Below, in pieces: positions 16,386-25,132 of a DNA stretch of 64,000 nucleotides (its first letter is position 1; the number at the start of each line of letters is the position of its first letter). This DNA is from an uncultured Eubacteriales bacterium (GTDB lineage Bacteria; Bacillota; Clostridia; Oscillospirales; Acutalibacteraceae). The stretch is from the NCBI GenBank assembly GCA_934456435.1, contig CAKSHH010000006.1, positions 62,001 to 126,000 on the forward strand. Reading direction: 5' to 3'. A program made the position numbers and the translations under genes. Below the pieces are notes generated by a model. The model had not been told where the DNA came from. It saw only the letters and a program-made list of their open reading frames with translations, and searched no databases.

Positions 16386-17345
16386 TTAAAGTCTTGTTTC
16401 GAGGATTTTGACTTTTCCGCTGATCGTAAATTCTCCCTTGCCGGCAGGAATAAAGATGCTCTCGCCCTTCTTCATTGTGAGCTTAACGCCGTTACACTCA
16501 ACATCCGCGCCGCCCTCCAGACAAAGCAGAGAAACAAACGAGTCACCGTCGCTGATCGAAGAATACGCACCGTCAACGCTCAGCTCATACATTGTGAAAA
16601 GGTTGCAGGAAGTGAGCTTGGTTCTGGTTGCATTCTCAAACTTTTCAACCTCGCGGTTCGACGAATCCGGAAGTGACGGAGGACAAAGCTTTGTCACATC
16701 CGCCGCCTTGTCCACATGGAGCTCACGCGGCTTTCCGTCCTTACCCAATCTGCCGTAATCGTAGATTCTGTAAGTTGTGTTTGAGTTCTGCTGAACCTCG
16801 GCAAGGAGTATGCCCTTGCATATTGCATGCATTGTGCCAGACTCGATGAAGAACACATCTCCCTTTTTAACCTTGACACGGTTGCATATATCCATCATTT
16901 CATCGCTCTGAGCCGCCTTTTTGAACTCTTCTACGGTAACATTTCTGTTGAATCCGAGAATCAGCTCCGCGTCTGGGTCACAGTCGAGAATGTACCACGC
17001 CTCTGTCTTGCCGTACTCTCCCTCAACTCTCATTGCATATTCATCATCGGGGTGTACCTGAATTGAAAGATCCCTCTTTGCGTCGATAAACTTTATGAGC
17101 AGCGGGAAAAATTCGTAATTTTCGCCTTTCTTGCCGCAGATGCTCTTGTCGGTAAGATAAGCCTCCTGCAAGGTCTTGCCCTCAAACTCACCGTTGAGTA
17201 TCGTCGAGGGACCTGACGGGTGGCATGAAAGCACCCATGCTTCGGCAGCGGGATCCTTATCGGTTTTGATACCGTATTCTGTGATAAGACGTGTGCCTCC
17301 CCATATATTGTCCGCAACGAACGGGGATAATTTAACCATTTCCAT
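16386..17345 (-). CDS. manA: Mannose-6-phosphate isomerase, class I
   Basis: A 319-residue cupin-type isomerase that converts mannose 6-phosphate and fructose 6-phosphate in the cytosol. Visible are NIWGGTRL at the N-terminus, the zinc-ligand segment LSIQVHPDDEYA (about 93), KTEAWYILD (about 110) and FIESGTMHAICKG with further ligands (about 170), then a C-terminal cupin. The short Firmicute form is ~315 residues, as here. ATG 17345 is chosen because AGAAGG lies 8 bases upstream; the in-frame ATG 17390 would extend it into the divergent promoter. It feeds mannose into glycolysis or GDP-mannose supply for surface sugars. Confidence 0.92.
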   Translation of the reverse strand: MEMVKLSPFVADNIWGGTRLITEYGIKTDKDPAAEAWVLSCHPSGPSTILNGEFEGKTLQEAYLTDKSICGKKGENYEFFPLLIKFIDAKRDLSIQVHPDDEYAMRVEGEYGKTEAWYILDCDPDAELILGFNRNVTVEEFKKAAQSDEMMDICNRVKVKKGDVFFIESGTMHAICKGILLAEVQQNSNTTYRIYDYGRLGKDGKPRELHVDKAADVTKLCPPSLPDSSNREVEKFENATRTKLTSCNLFTMYELSVDGAYSSISDGDSFVSLLCLEGGADVECNGVKLTMKKGESIFIPAGKGEFTISGKVKILETRL

Positions 17346-17424
17346 ATTGATAACCTTCTTTAGCTGAAATTTTCCGAAAATATTATACATTATATGAAAT
17401 ATATTGTAAAGTCAAAATTTACTA

Positions 17425-17454
17425 TTGACAAACCGAACAAATGTTCGCTATAAT
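17425..17454 (+). promoter_or_regulatory. Promoter with embedded LexA (SOS) box
   Basis: TTGACA (17425-17430), an 18-base spacer and TATAAT (17449-17454). The spacer contains CGAACAAATGTTCG at 17434-17447, a perfect palindromic fit to the Gram-positive LexA consensus CGAAC-RNRY-GTTCG. LexA bound here would block RNA polymerase directly, so the downstream gene should be induced by DNA damage. That regulation is inferred; the sequence match is direct. Confidence 0.8.
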
Positions 17455-17485
17455 TAAGTTAATGCCGCGGGAGGCAGAGGATAAA

Positions 17486-18850
17486 ATGGTAATTTTTGAT
17501 TTAGATGTTGTTAAACAACAAATTTTCGGCGCCGAAAAGGTTGCTCTCGCCGCCAACGCTAACAAAACGATTTTTCTGCGTTTTCATTTCGACGGAAGCT
17601 GGAGGATTCTTGATTCCAGAGCGGCGATATTCAGGACGGCAGACAACAAATTCTACATTATCGAAGCCAAGCATTGCTCGGTTCAGGTTCCGTGGGAAGT
17701 GCTGACGTTTGACAATGATGTTGAGCTTTCGGTTGTCGGATTTGACGGCTCAACCGTGCTCACTACGGGCAAGGTCACTCTGCCCGTCACATCGTCGCTT
17801 TTGCCGGAGGATTGCAAGACCCTCTCCCCGTCCGAAACGCTCTTTGACCGCTTCCGCAGCGAATGTACGGAAGCGGTTTATAAAAACGTCAAGGATGAAA
17901 CAGAAGCACTGAAGCGCTCATACGAGGAAAAGATCGCCGAGCTCGGTGCCAAAATCAACAAGGCAAACGAAAACACCGCAAACGTCGAAAAGCAAAAGAA
18001 TGATGAAATTGAAAAGCTGAAGCAGGACAACGCCGTTCAGGTGAACAGTCTCAGCCGAGAGCTTGCCGAAACGAAGTCGCAGCTTGCCGCGATGACCGTC
18101 AAAGCGGACAAATGGGATCTCATTGACAATGCGGTTTCGGACAAGACACTTTCAACCTCCACACTTTGGAATGGCAGCTCAAAGGAATATCGGCTTCCGT
18201 TCCTCAACACTCAGAATGTTATGTCTTTCTCCACCGATGATTTTGACCTCTATGTCAGCGAAATCGGTCTCAGCCTTGCTTCGGCAATGACTTTTGACCA
18301 GATTTTCCAAAAGCATCAGCGGCTTAAAAAGGCTGAGCTTGCCGACACCGAATACTGCTTCTCTTTTGAAGAGGCTTTCAGCGCCTGCACCTCGCTGCGT
18401 GAGGTAAAAATCGGCGACCTCACCATTTGCGAGAGCATAAGCCAAGCGTTCTTCAACGACACCTCTTTGGAAAAGGTCACGCTGGGCTACAACGAGTCGA
18501 TTCAGAACTTTTCGCAGGCATTTTACGGCTGCAAAGCTCTGCGTGAAATTAACGGAGAGCTTAATTTCATCGTCGCCAGGGACAACGGCGATATGTTCAC
18601 CAAGTGTTCAAGTCTTGAAAAGGTGGATTTCACGCCCGAAACTATCCGTATGGATATGAGTCTTCAGGACTGCGTCGCCCTCTCCAAGGAAAGTATGATG
18701 AGCCTTTTCAACGGACTGTGCAACGACGTAAAAAAGACCGTCAAGGTTTCAAAATATGCCTTCGACAACAATTTCCCGACAGATGCGGAAAAGAACGAGG
18801 TAACAAATCTGGTCACAAAAACAAAGGGCTGGAAGCTTATTACGGAATAA
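17486..18850 (+). CDS. Phage-tail/baseplate-like protein with coiled coil and LRR-like C-terminus, SOS-boxed
   Basis: A 454-residue protein in three parts. Residues 1-115 are a beta-domain with SWRILDSRAAIFRTADNKFY, VQVPWEVLTF and SVVGFDGSTVLTTG, the pattern of BppU-like N-terminal domains of Siphoviridae baseplate proteins. Residues ~145-225 form a Lys/Glu heptad coiled coil. From ~285 come BspA-type leucine-rich units (EEAFSACTSLREVKI, QAFYGCKALREI, MFTKCSSLEKVDF), ending in TKTKGWKLI, a tail-fibre-like ending. ATG 17486 has GAGG upstream. No other phage genes adjoin it. A LexA box in its promoter suggests release or expression under DNA damage. It could be a domesticated receptor-binding module or a tailocin or prophage remnant. 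Confidence 0.7.
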   Translation: MVIFDLDVVKQQIFGAEKVALAANANKTIFLRFHFDGSWRILDSRAAIFRTADNKFYIIEAKHCSVQVPWEVLTFDNDVELSVVGFDGSTVLTTGKVTLPVTSSLLPEDCKTLSPSETLFDRFRSECTEAVYKNVKDETEALKRSYEEKIAELGAKINKANENTANVEKQKNDEIEKLKQDNAVQVNSLSRELAETKSQLAAMTVKADKWDLIDNAVSDKTLSTSTLWNGSSKEYRLPFLNTQNVMSFSTDDFDLYVSEIGLSLASAMTFDQIFQKHQRLKKAELADTEYCFSFEEAFSACTSLREVKIGDLTICESISQAFFNDTSLEKVTLGYNESIQNFSQAFYGCKALREINGELNFIVARDNGDMFTKCSSLEKVDFTPETIRMDMSLQDCVALSKESMMSLFNGLCNDVKKTVKVSKYAFDNNFPTDAEKNEVTNLVTKTKGWKLITE

Positions 18851-18913
18851 ACAATCATATTTGTCCCGAAATGTTCATATAATCCATTGAAATAAAAAAG
18901 AGAGGTTGATTAT

Positions 18914-20449
18914 ATGAGCATTGAACTGACAACTGCCGAAACCGGCTGTATTGAAATCCTTTACGATAACTTTGCCGAGCAGGGAATTGACTGCGATATC
19001 ACTCTTCCCGACTACTGCCCCGATATTATGCGAATCCTCAAGTGCAGCGTTGTAAACAGCATTACAAATTCCAAAATATCGGGTGATCGGGCAAGCGTTG
19101 ACGGCAACGCAAAAATCCGCATAGTTTATGCAGACGAAAAGAACTGCATCTACTGCTACGAGCAGGACTACCCTTTTTCAAAGTATGCCGAGCTCCCGTC
19201 CACCTTTGACGGAGCCGTGCTCAGCGCAAGCATCAAGACCGAATACGCGAACTGCCGCGCCGTCAGCAAGAAGCGAATTGACATTCACGGCGTTATAAGC
19301 ATCCGTTTCCGCATACTCGGACTCGGTCAAAACTCGGTAATAACCGACGCCGAGGGCGACGGTATCCAGCTCAGAAAAAAAGAAATCCACACGGACGATG
19401 CCGTTGCCCTTGTCTCAAAAAAATTTCAGCTTTCGGAGACTGAATCCATCGGCGACGGCAAGCCCGAAATCGGCAAAATTCTCTACGCTTCAGCTGTGCC
19501 CGTTCTTTCCGAAACAAAGATAATCAAGGGCAAAATCTTGCTCAAGGGCGATGTCGCAATGAAGGTAATTTATTGCGCCGAGGGGCGCGAAAACGAAAGC
19601 GTAACGGTCAGCTACAACCTGCCGTTCAACGAAATCGTTGAGGCCGAAAAGGTCGCCGACGACTGCATGGTGAACGCTGTTTTCCACACCGATCAGGTGC
19701 AGGCTGAACCGAAAACCGACAACGACGGCGAGTATAAATATCTCAACCTCGGCTGTGATATCAGCGTTTTGGTAACGGCATACAAGGATGTTCCCGTCTG
19801 CGTGATTACGGACGCATATTCGACCCAAAACGAAATTGACGCAAAATACAAAACAATGTCGTTCACGCGAACGGTTCAAAACCTCAGCGACAGCTTCGTC
19901 TGCCGCGAGACGCTTGACCTCTCCTCAATGGAGCCGAAACGAATCTTTGCCGTCACAGCCGCCGCGCCTGAGGCGAAATGCTGCTTCGACGGCGACAAAA
20001 TGACGCTGAAAGGCAAGATTCCTGTCAAGTTCATTCTTATCGACTGCGAGGGTACTCCTGTTTTCTGCGAGAGGGAAGCCGAGTTTGACTATTCGCGCTC
20101 CGTTGACGCGGAAAGCGACGAGCTCAGATGCGAGCCGCAGGTATTGCTCAGCGGATTCAGTTGCTCACTGTCCGGCGACGGCAAAGCCGAGTTCAAGGCG
20201 GAAATAAATATCAGCGCGCAAATCACGCAAACGCAGGAATGTCGAACGCTTGTCAGCCTGAGAACCGCCGAAAACTCCGAGAAAAAGAAAAGACATTCTT
20301 CGCTCGTCGTCTGCTTCTGCAGCGGCGGAGAAAAGGTTTGGGACATTGCGCGGAAATATAATACGACTGTTGAAGAAATTATGAGCGAAAACGAACTGAC
20401 CTCTGACGAAATCGGCGAAAAAATGATGCTGATGATTCCCGTCAAATAA
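18914..20449 (+). CDS. DUF3794 (SPOCS) and LysM protein, SipL-like
   Basis: A 511-residue protein. The N-terminal and middle parts contain repeated DUF3794 units (for example DCDITLPDYCPDIMRILKC near residue 26 and SIKTEYANCRAVSKKRIDI near 100), and the last ~50 residues are a LysM domain (VWDIARKYNTTVEEIMSEN). In Clostridioides difficile the DUF3794-LysM protein SipL binds SpoIVA and is needed for coat assembly around the forespore. It therefore probably acts at the spore surface. It lies 63 bases after the SOS-boxed gene with no terminator between, so read-through is possible. The length and domain order agree with SipL. Confidence 0.85.
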   Translation: MSIELTTAETGCIEILYDNFAEQGIDCDITLPDYCPDIMRILKCSVVNSITNSKISGDRASVDGNAKIRIVYADEKNCIYCYEQDYPFSKYAELPSTFDGAVLSASIKTEYANCRAVSKKRIDIHGVISIRFRILGLGQNSVITDAEGDGIQLRKKEIHTDDAVALVSKKFQLSETESIGDGKPEIGKILYASAVPVLSETKIIKGKILLKGDVAMKVIYCAEGRENESVTVSYNLPFNEIVEAEKVADDCMVNAVFHTDQVQAEPKTDNDGEYKYLNLGCDISVLVTAYKDVPVCVITDAYSTQNEIDAKYKTMSFTRTVQNLSDSFVCRETLDLSSMEPKRIFAVTAAAPEAKCCFDGDKMTLKGKIPVKFILIDCEGTPVFCEREAEFDYSRSVDAESDELRCEPQVLLSGFSCSLSGDGKAEFKAEINISAQITQTQECRTLVSLRTAENSEKKKRHSSLVVCFCSGGEKVWDIARKYNTTVEEIMSENELTSDEIGEKMMLMIPVK

Positions 20450-20457
20450 TATTCCGA

Positions 20458-20485
20458 GGGCTGCTGCGCTAAATGCGGCAGCCCT
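20458..20485 (+). terminator. GC-rich hairpin after the SipL-like gene
   Basis: GGGCTGCTGC and GCGGCAGCCC pair around GCTAAAT. Only a weak T-rich stretch follows, so it may be an mRNA 3'-end stabiliser rather than an efficient terminator. Hairpins with the same TGCGGCAG core occur at 30575 and 43904. Confidence 0.5.
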
Positions 20486-20486
20486 A

Positions 20487-20515
20487 TTGAATTTTATCCG
20501 CTTAAATGGTATACT
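20487..20515 (+). promoter_or_regulatory. Promoter of the GtrA/GT-C pair
   Basis: TTGAAT (20487-20492), a 17-base spacer and TATACT (20510-20515), 30 bases before the first start codon. Confidence 0.6.
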
Positions 20516-20545
20516 GAAAGCAACTCAAGAAAGGATGTGCTATCT

Positions 20546-21070
20546 ATGGGATTAAAAAATATTGACAAAAGCGCGGAACAAAAAGGCTCCGGAGTAATGA
20601 CTCTCTGGCAGTTTGTCAAGTTCATTGTTGTCAGCCTGCTCGCCTGCATTGTGCAGTTCGGTTCGCTGAACATCATACTTCTTCTGCCGCAGATCAAGGA
20701 GATCATGAACACCGATTTCACCTGGTTCGTCTTCAACTATGTCGGAGAGGGAAACGGTCTCGGATACTTCATTGCGTTCAACACGGCGAATATCCTTGCT
20801 CAGATAGTCGCGTTTTTTGTCAACCGTGAAAAGACGTTCGGCTCCTCAAGCAATATTGCAATCACTCTGCCGATCTACATTGTTTTCACCGTCGCTTTGA
20901 TTTGCTTCTCCGCTTGGTTTGCTCCGACGGTTCAGACATGGCTTATTGCAAAGGGCGTTTCCGCACAGCTTTCCGCCAACATTTCCACAATGGCTTGCTC
21001 GGCAATCCAGTTCTTCATCTATTTCCCCGTAGACAAAATCCTCTTCCACAAGAAAAAGGAAGAAAAATAA
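20546..21070 (+). CDS. GtrA-like four-helix membrane protein
   Basis: A 174-residue protein with four hydrophobic helices: WQFVKFIVVSLLACIVQFGS, one near GYFIAFNTANILAQIVAFFVNRE, one at ITLPIYIVFTVALICFSAW, and one near the end. The N-R-E-K-T-F segment after helix 2 is characteristic of the GtrA family. GtrA-like flippases are thought to move polyprenyl-phosphate-linked sugars across the membrane for use by GT-C enzymes; the next gene is just such an enzyme, 3 bases away. ATG 20546 is preferred over GTG 20537 because AAGGA lies upstream at a suitable distance. Confidence 0.75.
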   Translation: MGLKNIDKSAEQKGSGVMTLWQFVKFIVVSLLACIVQFGSLNIILLLPQIKEIMNTDFTWFVFNYVGEGNGLGYFIAFNTANILAQIVAFFVNREKTFGSSSNIAITLPIYIVFTVALICFSAWFAPTVQTWLIAKGVSAQLSANISTMACSAIQFFIYFPVDKILFHKKKEEK

Positions 21071-21073
21071 GTT

Positions 21074-22447
21074 ATGTTTTTCAGACAGATTTTTGACGTA
21101 AGTGTAGCCGAACCGCTTAATGTGCGCTCGGTCAAAAGCAAAAAATACATACTTACTCTGCAAATTCTGAGTGTCGCGACGCTGCTTTTGATGCTCGGAA
21201 TGCAGATTTATACCATTCGTAATCATTATCTTCTGCTTGCGTCGGATTCGTTCCGCTACAACGACCTTGCGTGGAACGCATACAATACAGGCAACTGGTA
21301 TCCGTCCGAGATCAATCTCTGCGACAGCTACATTTTCGGCAACGGACTTGTCAACCTGTTCATTGTTCTTATAAAGCTGACGGGTTCCATCGAAATAATC
21401 AAATACATAAACATTGTTTTCACCTACGTCATACTTTTTTCGTGCGTATACATCATCAGAAAAATTTTCGGCAAAACGGAAACAGAGTATTGGTTCATAA
21501 CCCTATACTGTCTGTTCGGAACGTTCTGGGGCGAGGTTCTTCAGCCGCGCACCGAGCTTCCGTTTATGGCTCTCGCTTTCACGGCGCTTGCTCTCTTAAT
21601 GTCGGGCAAAGCTGTTGCCTGCGCTGCCGCCGGAGTTTTGCTTGCCTTGGCAAACTGGACAAGACCGCTCGGCTCCGTTTTTTTCATCACTGGCATTTGG
21701 CTTCTTGTAAATCAAAGGGCAAAGCTCAAAAAATATCTCTGCTTTGTGCTTTGCGCGGCGGCGACAGTCGGAGTGATCGGTTCAGCCGCCTACATGCAGA
21801 GCGGCCGATTTGTCTATCAAGCCACAACAAGCGGATACAATCTTATAATGGGTGCAAACGACCTTGCCGACGGTACCTCCAACTACGACGTTTTCAATAA
21901 AAAGGGGGCGTCGGGCTACCTCTCGTATGACGAAAAAACCGCAATGACATACGAGGAACAGGCCGGCTTCTATAAGTCCGCGGCATTAGACTGGATAAAG
22001 AAAAATCCAGGCAAATATCTTGCACTGATGCCGAAAAAGCTTTTCACGACTCTCTATTCGGAGGGTTACTCGCTCGGCACATACTATGACGACGCCTCCA
22101 AAGGAAGCGGAAGCGCTTTCTACAAGGAGCTTTTTGCGAGGCTCACAGGGCAGTCCGACGAAAAGATTTCATCGGCTGACATTATTGTGATTTGGACGCA
22201 GGGAATTTATATGATCACCATTGCGGCGGCATTTGTGTGTGTCATTCATTTGCTTGTCAGGCGCCGAATCGCCGTACTGATGCCGTTTGTATTTGCCGTT
22301 GCAGGTACGGTCGGAGTCACAATGCTCCTTGTCGGCGGTCCGCGGTATCATTTCCCCGTTCTGCCCTTGTTCATCATGGCGGCGGCTATACTGTTCCAGT
22401 CGATTTCCTGTTCTTTATCCGAGAGGAAAAACAGGCAAAATTTATAG
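21074..22447 (+). CDS. GT-C-type membrane glycosyltransferase (GT39/PMT-like)
   Basis: A 457-residue protein with about ten membrane helices. The first outer loop holds ASDSFRYNDLAWNAYNTG; a DS or DE pair in this loop is the catalytic position of polyprenyl-phosphate-dependent GT-C enzymes such as PMT and ArnT. FGNGLVNLFIVLIKLTGS and LQPRTELPFMALAFTALAL match the same family. It probably transfers a sugar from a lipid carrier to a cell-surface acceptor, with the GtrA-like protein as flippase. The acceptor is unknown. It is in one operon with the upstream gene. Confidence 0.75.
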   Translation: MFFRQIFDVSVAEPLNVRSVKSKKYILTLQILSVATLLLMLGMQIYTIRNHYLLLASDSFRYNDLAWNAYNTGNWYPSEINLCDSYIFGNGLVNLFIVLIKLTGSIEIIKYINIVFTYVILFSCVYIIRKIFGKTETEYWFITLYCLFGTFWGEVLQPRTELPFMALAFTALALLMSGKAVACAAAGVLLALANWTRPLGSVFFITGIWLLVNQRAKLKKYLCFVLCAAATVGVIGSAAYMQSGRFVYQATTSGYNLIMGANDLADGTSNYDVFNKKGASGYLSYDEKTAMTYEEQAGFYKSAALDWIKKNPGKYLALMPKKLFTTLYSEGYSLGTYYDDASKGSGSAFYKELFARLTGQSDEKISSADIIVIWTQGIYMITIAAAFVCVIHLLVRRRIAVLMPFVFAVAGTVGVTMLLVGGPRYHFPVLPLFIMAAAILFQSISCSLSERKNRQNL

Positions 22448-22465
22448 ATTTTTTACAAAAAGCAA

Positions 22466-22498
22466 TTGTAATTCATTCTGCGCTGTGATAGAATGAAT
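22466..22498 (+). promoter_or_regulatory. Promoter overlapped by an inverted-repeat operator
   Basis: TTGTAA (22466-22471), a 17-base spacer and TAGAAT (22489-22494). A perfect 9-bp inverted repeat ATTCATTCT / AGAATGAAT (22471-22479 and 22490-22498) spans the promoter, so a repressor could block the isomerase/oxidoreductase operon. The cognate regulator is not in view. Confidence 0.5.
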
Positions 22499-22524
22499 AA
22501 AAATGATCCTTGGGAGGGTTAATG

Positions 22525-23355
22525 ATGAGTTTTCCTGTTGCATTACAGCTTTATTCCGTCCGTGACGCTATGGCTGAAGATTTTGCAGGTACAATTAAAA
22601 AGGTAAAAGAAATGGGCTATGACGGTGTGGAATTTGCCGGACTTTTCGGTCATTCCGCAAGCGAAGTCAAGGCAATCTGCGATGAGGTCGGTGTTGATCC
22701 GATATCGGCACACGTTCCTTACGACGAGCTTGACGCCGATCCTGAAAAGACCATTGCAACTTATGCCGAAATCGGCTGCAAATACATTGCTATTCCCTAC
22801 GCCGTTGAAGAAAGACGCCCCGGAGCGGAGCTGTTCGACGACACCGTTGACGGAATCAGACGTTTTGCGAAAATCGGCAAAAAATACGGAATAACATTCC
22901 TGTATCACAATCATGATTTTGAGTTTAAGAAGGTCGGCGATGTTTACGGACTTGATCTTCTTTATTCAACACTTACTCCGGACGAGCTTCAGACCGAGCT
23001 TGACACCTGCTGGGTCAATGTCGGCGGTGAAGATCCTGCGAAGTATGTTGAAAAATATTCAGGCAGAGCTCCGGTCGTTCACCTCAAGGACTTATATATG
23101 AGCGGCAAGGGCAAGCCTGCAAAGCTCTATCAGCTTATCGGTATTGACGACGGCGCACAGGACGCAGAAGAGGAAGAAGCTTTCGGCTTCCGTCCCTGCG
23201 GCTACGGCGTTCAGAAGTTTCCCGAAATTCTTGACGCCTGTAAAAAGGCAGGTACCTCATGGGTTGTTGTTGAGCAGGACCAGCCCGCTCTTGACAAGAC
23301 TCCGCTTGAGTGTGCAAAGATGAGCATTGATTACATTAAAGAAATTAACAAATAA
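22525..23355 (+). CDS. Sugar phosphate isomerase/epimerase (xylose-isomerase-like TIM barrel)
   Basis: A 276-residue member of the AP-endonuclease-2 / xylose isomerase-like barrel family. LQLYSVRDAM opens strand 1; YDGVEFAGLFGHSA, FLYHNHDFEF with metal-ligand His and Glu residues (about 127-134), DTCWVNVGGEDP and PVVHLKDLYM (about 185) supply the metal site. Such enzymes (IolE or IolI, or 3-keto-sugar isomerases) act on inositol or oxidised sugars. The partner is a Gfo/Idh/MocA dehydrogenase 12 bases downstream, so oxidation and isomerisation of a sugar is likely. ATG 22525 has GGGAGGG 6 bases upstream; ATG 22522 is possible. Confidence 0.85.
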   Translation: MSFPVALQLYSVRDAMAEDFAGTIKKVKEMGYDGVEFAGLFGHSASEVKAICDEVGVDPISAHVPYDELDADPEKTIATYAEIGCKYIAIPYAVEERRPGAELFDDTVDGIRRFAKIGKKYGITFLYHNHDFEFKKVGDVYGLDLLYSTLTPDELQTELDTCWVNVGGEDPAKYVEKYSGRAPVVHLKDLYMSGKGKPAKLYQLIGIDDGAQDAEEEEAFGFRPCGYGVQKFPEILDACKKAGTSWVVVEQDQPALDKTPLECAKMSIDYIKEINK

Positions 23356-23367
23356 AGGAGATTGATT

Positions 23368-24522
23368 ATGTCTGACGCAGTATTGAACCAGTTTACACAG
23401 ACGGTTGAAGAGGAGAAAACTTCCACCGGCAGAAGATTTAAGGTTGGTATTATCGGCACCGGCTGGATCGCAGAGGCTCACATTGAGAGCTATCTCGATA
23501 TGGACGATGTTGATATTGTTGCCATGGCTGACCTCATTCCGGGTAAGGCTGAGAAATTCGCAAAGAGATACAACAAGGACGGACGCCTTGACAATGTGCA
23601 TTTCTACAAAAATCACGAGGAGCTTATCGACAACGAGCCCGACCTTGACGCAGTAAGCGTTTGCACCTACAATATGACCCATGCCGAGTGTACAATTTAT
23701 TCACTTAAGCACGGCGTAAATGTTCTTCTTGAGAAGCCGATGTGCGTTACCACCGAGGAGGCAGTTGAAATCTGCCGCGCCGAGAAGGAAAGCGGTAAGC
23801 TTCTTTCCATCGGATTCCAGCCCCGCGGAGACGAGAACATGAAGATGGTCAAGAAGATTGTTGAGTCGGGCGAGCTCGGCAAGATTTACTACATACAGAC
23901 AGGCGGCGGACGCCGTCGCGGCATTCCGAACAGCACATTCATTGAGAAGAAGACAGCAGGTATCGGCGCAATGGGCGATATCGGATGCTATTCTCTTGAC
24001 GTTGTTCTCAACGCTATCGGCTATCCGAAGCCGCTGACCGTTACAGGCTACACATCTAACTTCTTCGGAACAAACCCGAAGTACAACAACCCTGCCGATG
24101 CGGCAAGATTCAATGTTGAAGATTTCGCGGCGGCATTTGTACGTCTTGAGGGCGGCATCATTCTCGACTTCCGTATTGCATGGGCTATGCATCCCGACAC
24201 ACCGGGTGATACCATCATCTTCGGTACTGAGGGTGCTCTCAGAATCCCGTCAACAGACTGCTGGAACGGTGAAATGTCAGGTCCTATGACAATTTATCAC
24301 GACGTTGCAGGCGAGCAGGTTCAGACGGTTGTTCCCCTCCTTGAGAACAAGGGCAAGGGTCTCTTCTACAAGAAGTGCCGTTCGTTCCTTGATGCAATCG
24401 CAAACGGTGATCCGGCTCCGATTCCGTCAAGCCAGATTCTCTACAATCAGGCTATCATTGACCATATTGTTAAGTCCGCAGAACTTGGTAAAGAGGTTGA
24501 GGTCGTTATTCCTGAGGTATAA
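23368..24522 (+). CDS. Gfo/Idh/MocA-family NAD(P)-dependent oxidoreductase
   Basis: A 384-residue dehydrogenase. The Rossmann motif VGIIGTGWIAEAH (about 27-39) binds the nucleotide, VLLEKPMCVTTEEA (about 117) carries the catalytic EKP Lys, and MGDIGCYSLDVVLNAIG (about 206) holds the G-x-H-like active-site helix, although the usual His is replaced by Cys-Tyr here. This family oxidises sugars, inositols or sugar phosphates. ATG 23368 follows AAAGGAG. It forms a two-gene operon with the isomerase, ended by a terminator at 24540. The substrate is unknown. Confidence 0.88.
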   Translation: MSDAVLNQFTQTVEEEKTSTGRRFKVGIIGTGWIAEAHIESYLDMDDVDIVAMADLIPGKAEKFAKRYNKDGRLDNVHFYKNHEELIDNEPDLDAVSVCTYNMTHAECTIYSLKHGVNVLLEKPMCVTTEEAVEICRAEKESGKLLSIGFQPRGDENMKMVKKIVESGELGKIYYIQTGGGRRRGIPNSTFIEKKTAGIGAMGDIGCYSLDVVLNAIGYPKPLTVTGYTSNFFGTNPKYNNPADAARFNVEDFAAAFVRLEGGIILDFRIAWAMHPDTPGDTIIFGTEGALRIPSTDCWNGEMSGPMTIYHDVAGEQVQTVVPLLENKGKGLFYKKCRSFLDAIANGDPAPIPSSQILYNQAIIDHIVKSAELGKEVEVVIPEV

Positions 24523-24539
24523 TCAGATATTAAAGCTTC

Positions 24540-24572
24540 AAAGGGTTTGCACCGTCGGTGCAGACCCTTTTT
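24540..24572 (+). terminator. Terminator of the isomerase/oxidoreductase operon
   Basis: AAAGGGT and ACCCTTT plus inner GCACC/GGTGC pair around a tiny loop and are followed by TTT. Confidence 0.85.
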
Positions 24573-24636
24573 GCTGTTTTCGTCATTACTGACAAAACCG
24601 CAGGCAAATTTTTTACATATAATCTCCCTGCACAAG

Positions 24637-24665
24637 TTGCGTTTTATTTGTGTTTTTGATAAAAT
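24637..24665 (+). promoter_or_regulatory. Promoter of the 139-aa hypothetical gene
   Basis: TTGCGT (24637-24642), a 17-base spacer and TAAAAT (24660-24665), about 30 bases before the GTG start. Confidence 0.45.
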
Positions 24666-24696
24666 GAGCTTATAAAAACGTATTGGAGTGATTGTT

Positions 24697-25116
24697 GTGA
24701 ATGAAATAAGAACCGAACGCAAGGGCGACATCATCAAGTGCGAATACACCGTCAGCGGCGGAATCGAAGGCGGAGCATATTCTCTGAGGGTTTCCGCAAA
24801 CGGAGACTGCGCCGAGCTGGTCGTTTCAAATGTTGTCAATCAGGCAACCTTTGACCGCGAACGGTATTACGACGTTGACAGCGATATTTTTGACGGAATT
24901 GCAAGAATCGTTGACAGATACCGTATGCTGCGCTGGTCGCTTCGCGCCGCAAGCCCCGTGCTGGTGAATGATGAGGAAATCACCACGATCAGGATAGTTG
25001 TGTCCGGCAACGAACCGACAGCATATAAAATATCCAGCAAACAGCTTCTTCCCATTAACGCAATGAAAGCCTTTAACGAAATACGCAAATGCATCGAAAG
25101 CTATATCCCTGAATAA
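24697..25116 (+). CDS. Hypothetical small cytosolic protein
   Basis: A 139-residue, soluble, charged protein with no signal peptide. The first half looks beta-rich (IKCEYTVSGGIEGGAYSLRV), the second carries FDGIARIVDRYRMLRWSLR, which resembles a helix. GTG 24697 gives an 8-base spacing from GGAG; GTG 24688 would lie on the site itself. It stands alone with its own promoter and terminator. I do not recognise a family. Confidence 0.6.
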   Translation: MNEIRTERKGDIIKCEYTVSGGIEGGAYSLRVSANGDCAELVVSNVVNQATFDRERYYDVDSDIFDGIARIVDRYRMLRWSLRAASPVLVNDEEITTIRIVVSGNEPTAYKISSKQLLPINAMKAFNEIRKCIESYIPE

Positions 25117-25132
25117 AGAAATAATCGCAACA

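Noticed and set aside
18870..18890. CCGAAATGTTC as a second LexA half-site before the SipL-like gene
   Set aside because: Only one half matches GAAC-N4-GTTC; not convincing.
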